A stretch of 64,000 nucleotides of DNA from Ipomoea triloba (taxonomy: Eukaryota; Streptophyta; Magnoliopsida; Solanales; Convolvulaceae). The DNA is taken from contig NC_044922.1 in NCBI RefSeq assembly GCF_003576645.1, forward strand, positions 630,535 through 694,534, written 5' to 3'. Below are positions 63,904 through 64,000 of this stretch, piece after piece; the first letter of the stretch is position 1, and every line of letters begins with the position of its first letter. Made by a program: the position numbers and the translations under genes. Below the pieces are notes generated by a model that was given only the letters and a program-made list of their open reading frames with translations, had not been told where the DNA came from and ran no database searches.

Positions 63904-64000
63904 CTGCAATGCACATATATAGAAACAAATAAGTTAGCAATACACGTTAGGTACTCTACTCTGCTCGTTGCAAATTCCAGCTTTTAGTAAACATAGGCCT

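Overview
The window is nuclear DNA of a flowering plant, a eudicot. Genes are split by GT-AG introns, intergenic DNA is AT-rich and full of small transposons, and protein families are plant-specific (reticulon-like B, EIN3-like, DUF630/DUF632, multi-exon aldehyde oxidase). EIN3-like details and the SINE style suggest Solanales, but this is a guess. One 852-base run of N (36359-37210) marks an assembly gap.

Layout. 1-3.5 kb: 5' part of an UNC-50 homologue on the minus strand, with an LTR-like element in its last visible intron. 4.2-5.5 kb: a reticulon-like gene on plus, head-to-head with UNC-50. 7.2-24.4 kb: two complete tandem aldehyde oxidase genes on minus, ten exons each, separated by 4.2 kb of MITEs, AT-rich tandem repeats and SINEs. 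25.8-27.4 kb: an HSP20-domain, membrane-anchored RTM2-like gene on plus. 28.8-34.1 kb: cobalamin-independent methionine synthase on minus. An upstream in-frame exon encodes what looks like a plastid transit peptide. 34.3-34.8 kb: a solo LTR.

34.8-52.9 kb is the most unusual part: three copies of one EIN3-like (EIL) unit. Two are tandem on plus and one is inverted on minus. Copy 3 (48.5-50.3 kb) is the conserved full-length gene. Copy 2 (42.6-44.4 kb) is full length and open, but lacks the acidic N-terminal block and carries many substitutions at basic residues of the DNA-binding domain. Copy 1 (37.9-38.4 kb) is a miniature open frame from which the whole DNA-binding domain has been cut out in frame. 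Promoter flanks are copied with the genes and were later hit by separate insertions (LINE remnant, MITE).

54.3-57.2 kb: a DUF630/DUF632 (NRG2-like) gene on minus with a long 5' leader. 60.5-62.8 kb: a small polytopic membrane protein of the NiCoT/UreH-like class on minus. 63.9 kb: probably the last coding exon of another minus-strand gene.

Coding models were built by hand. I placed splice sites at GT/AG, required phase continuity across exons and compared the result with remembered family sequence. No search was run. The genes form no pathway cluster. The local themes are tandem duplication (aldehyde oxidase, EIL) and repeat insertion into introns and promoters.
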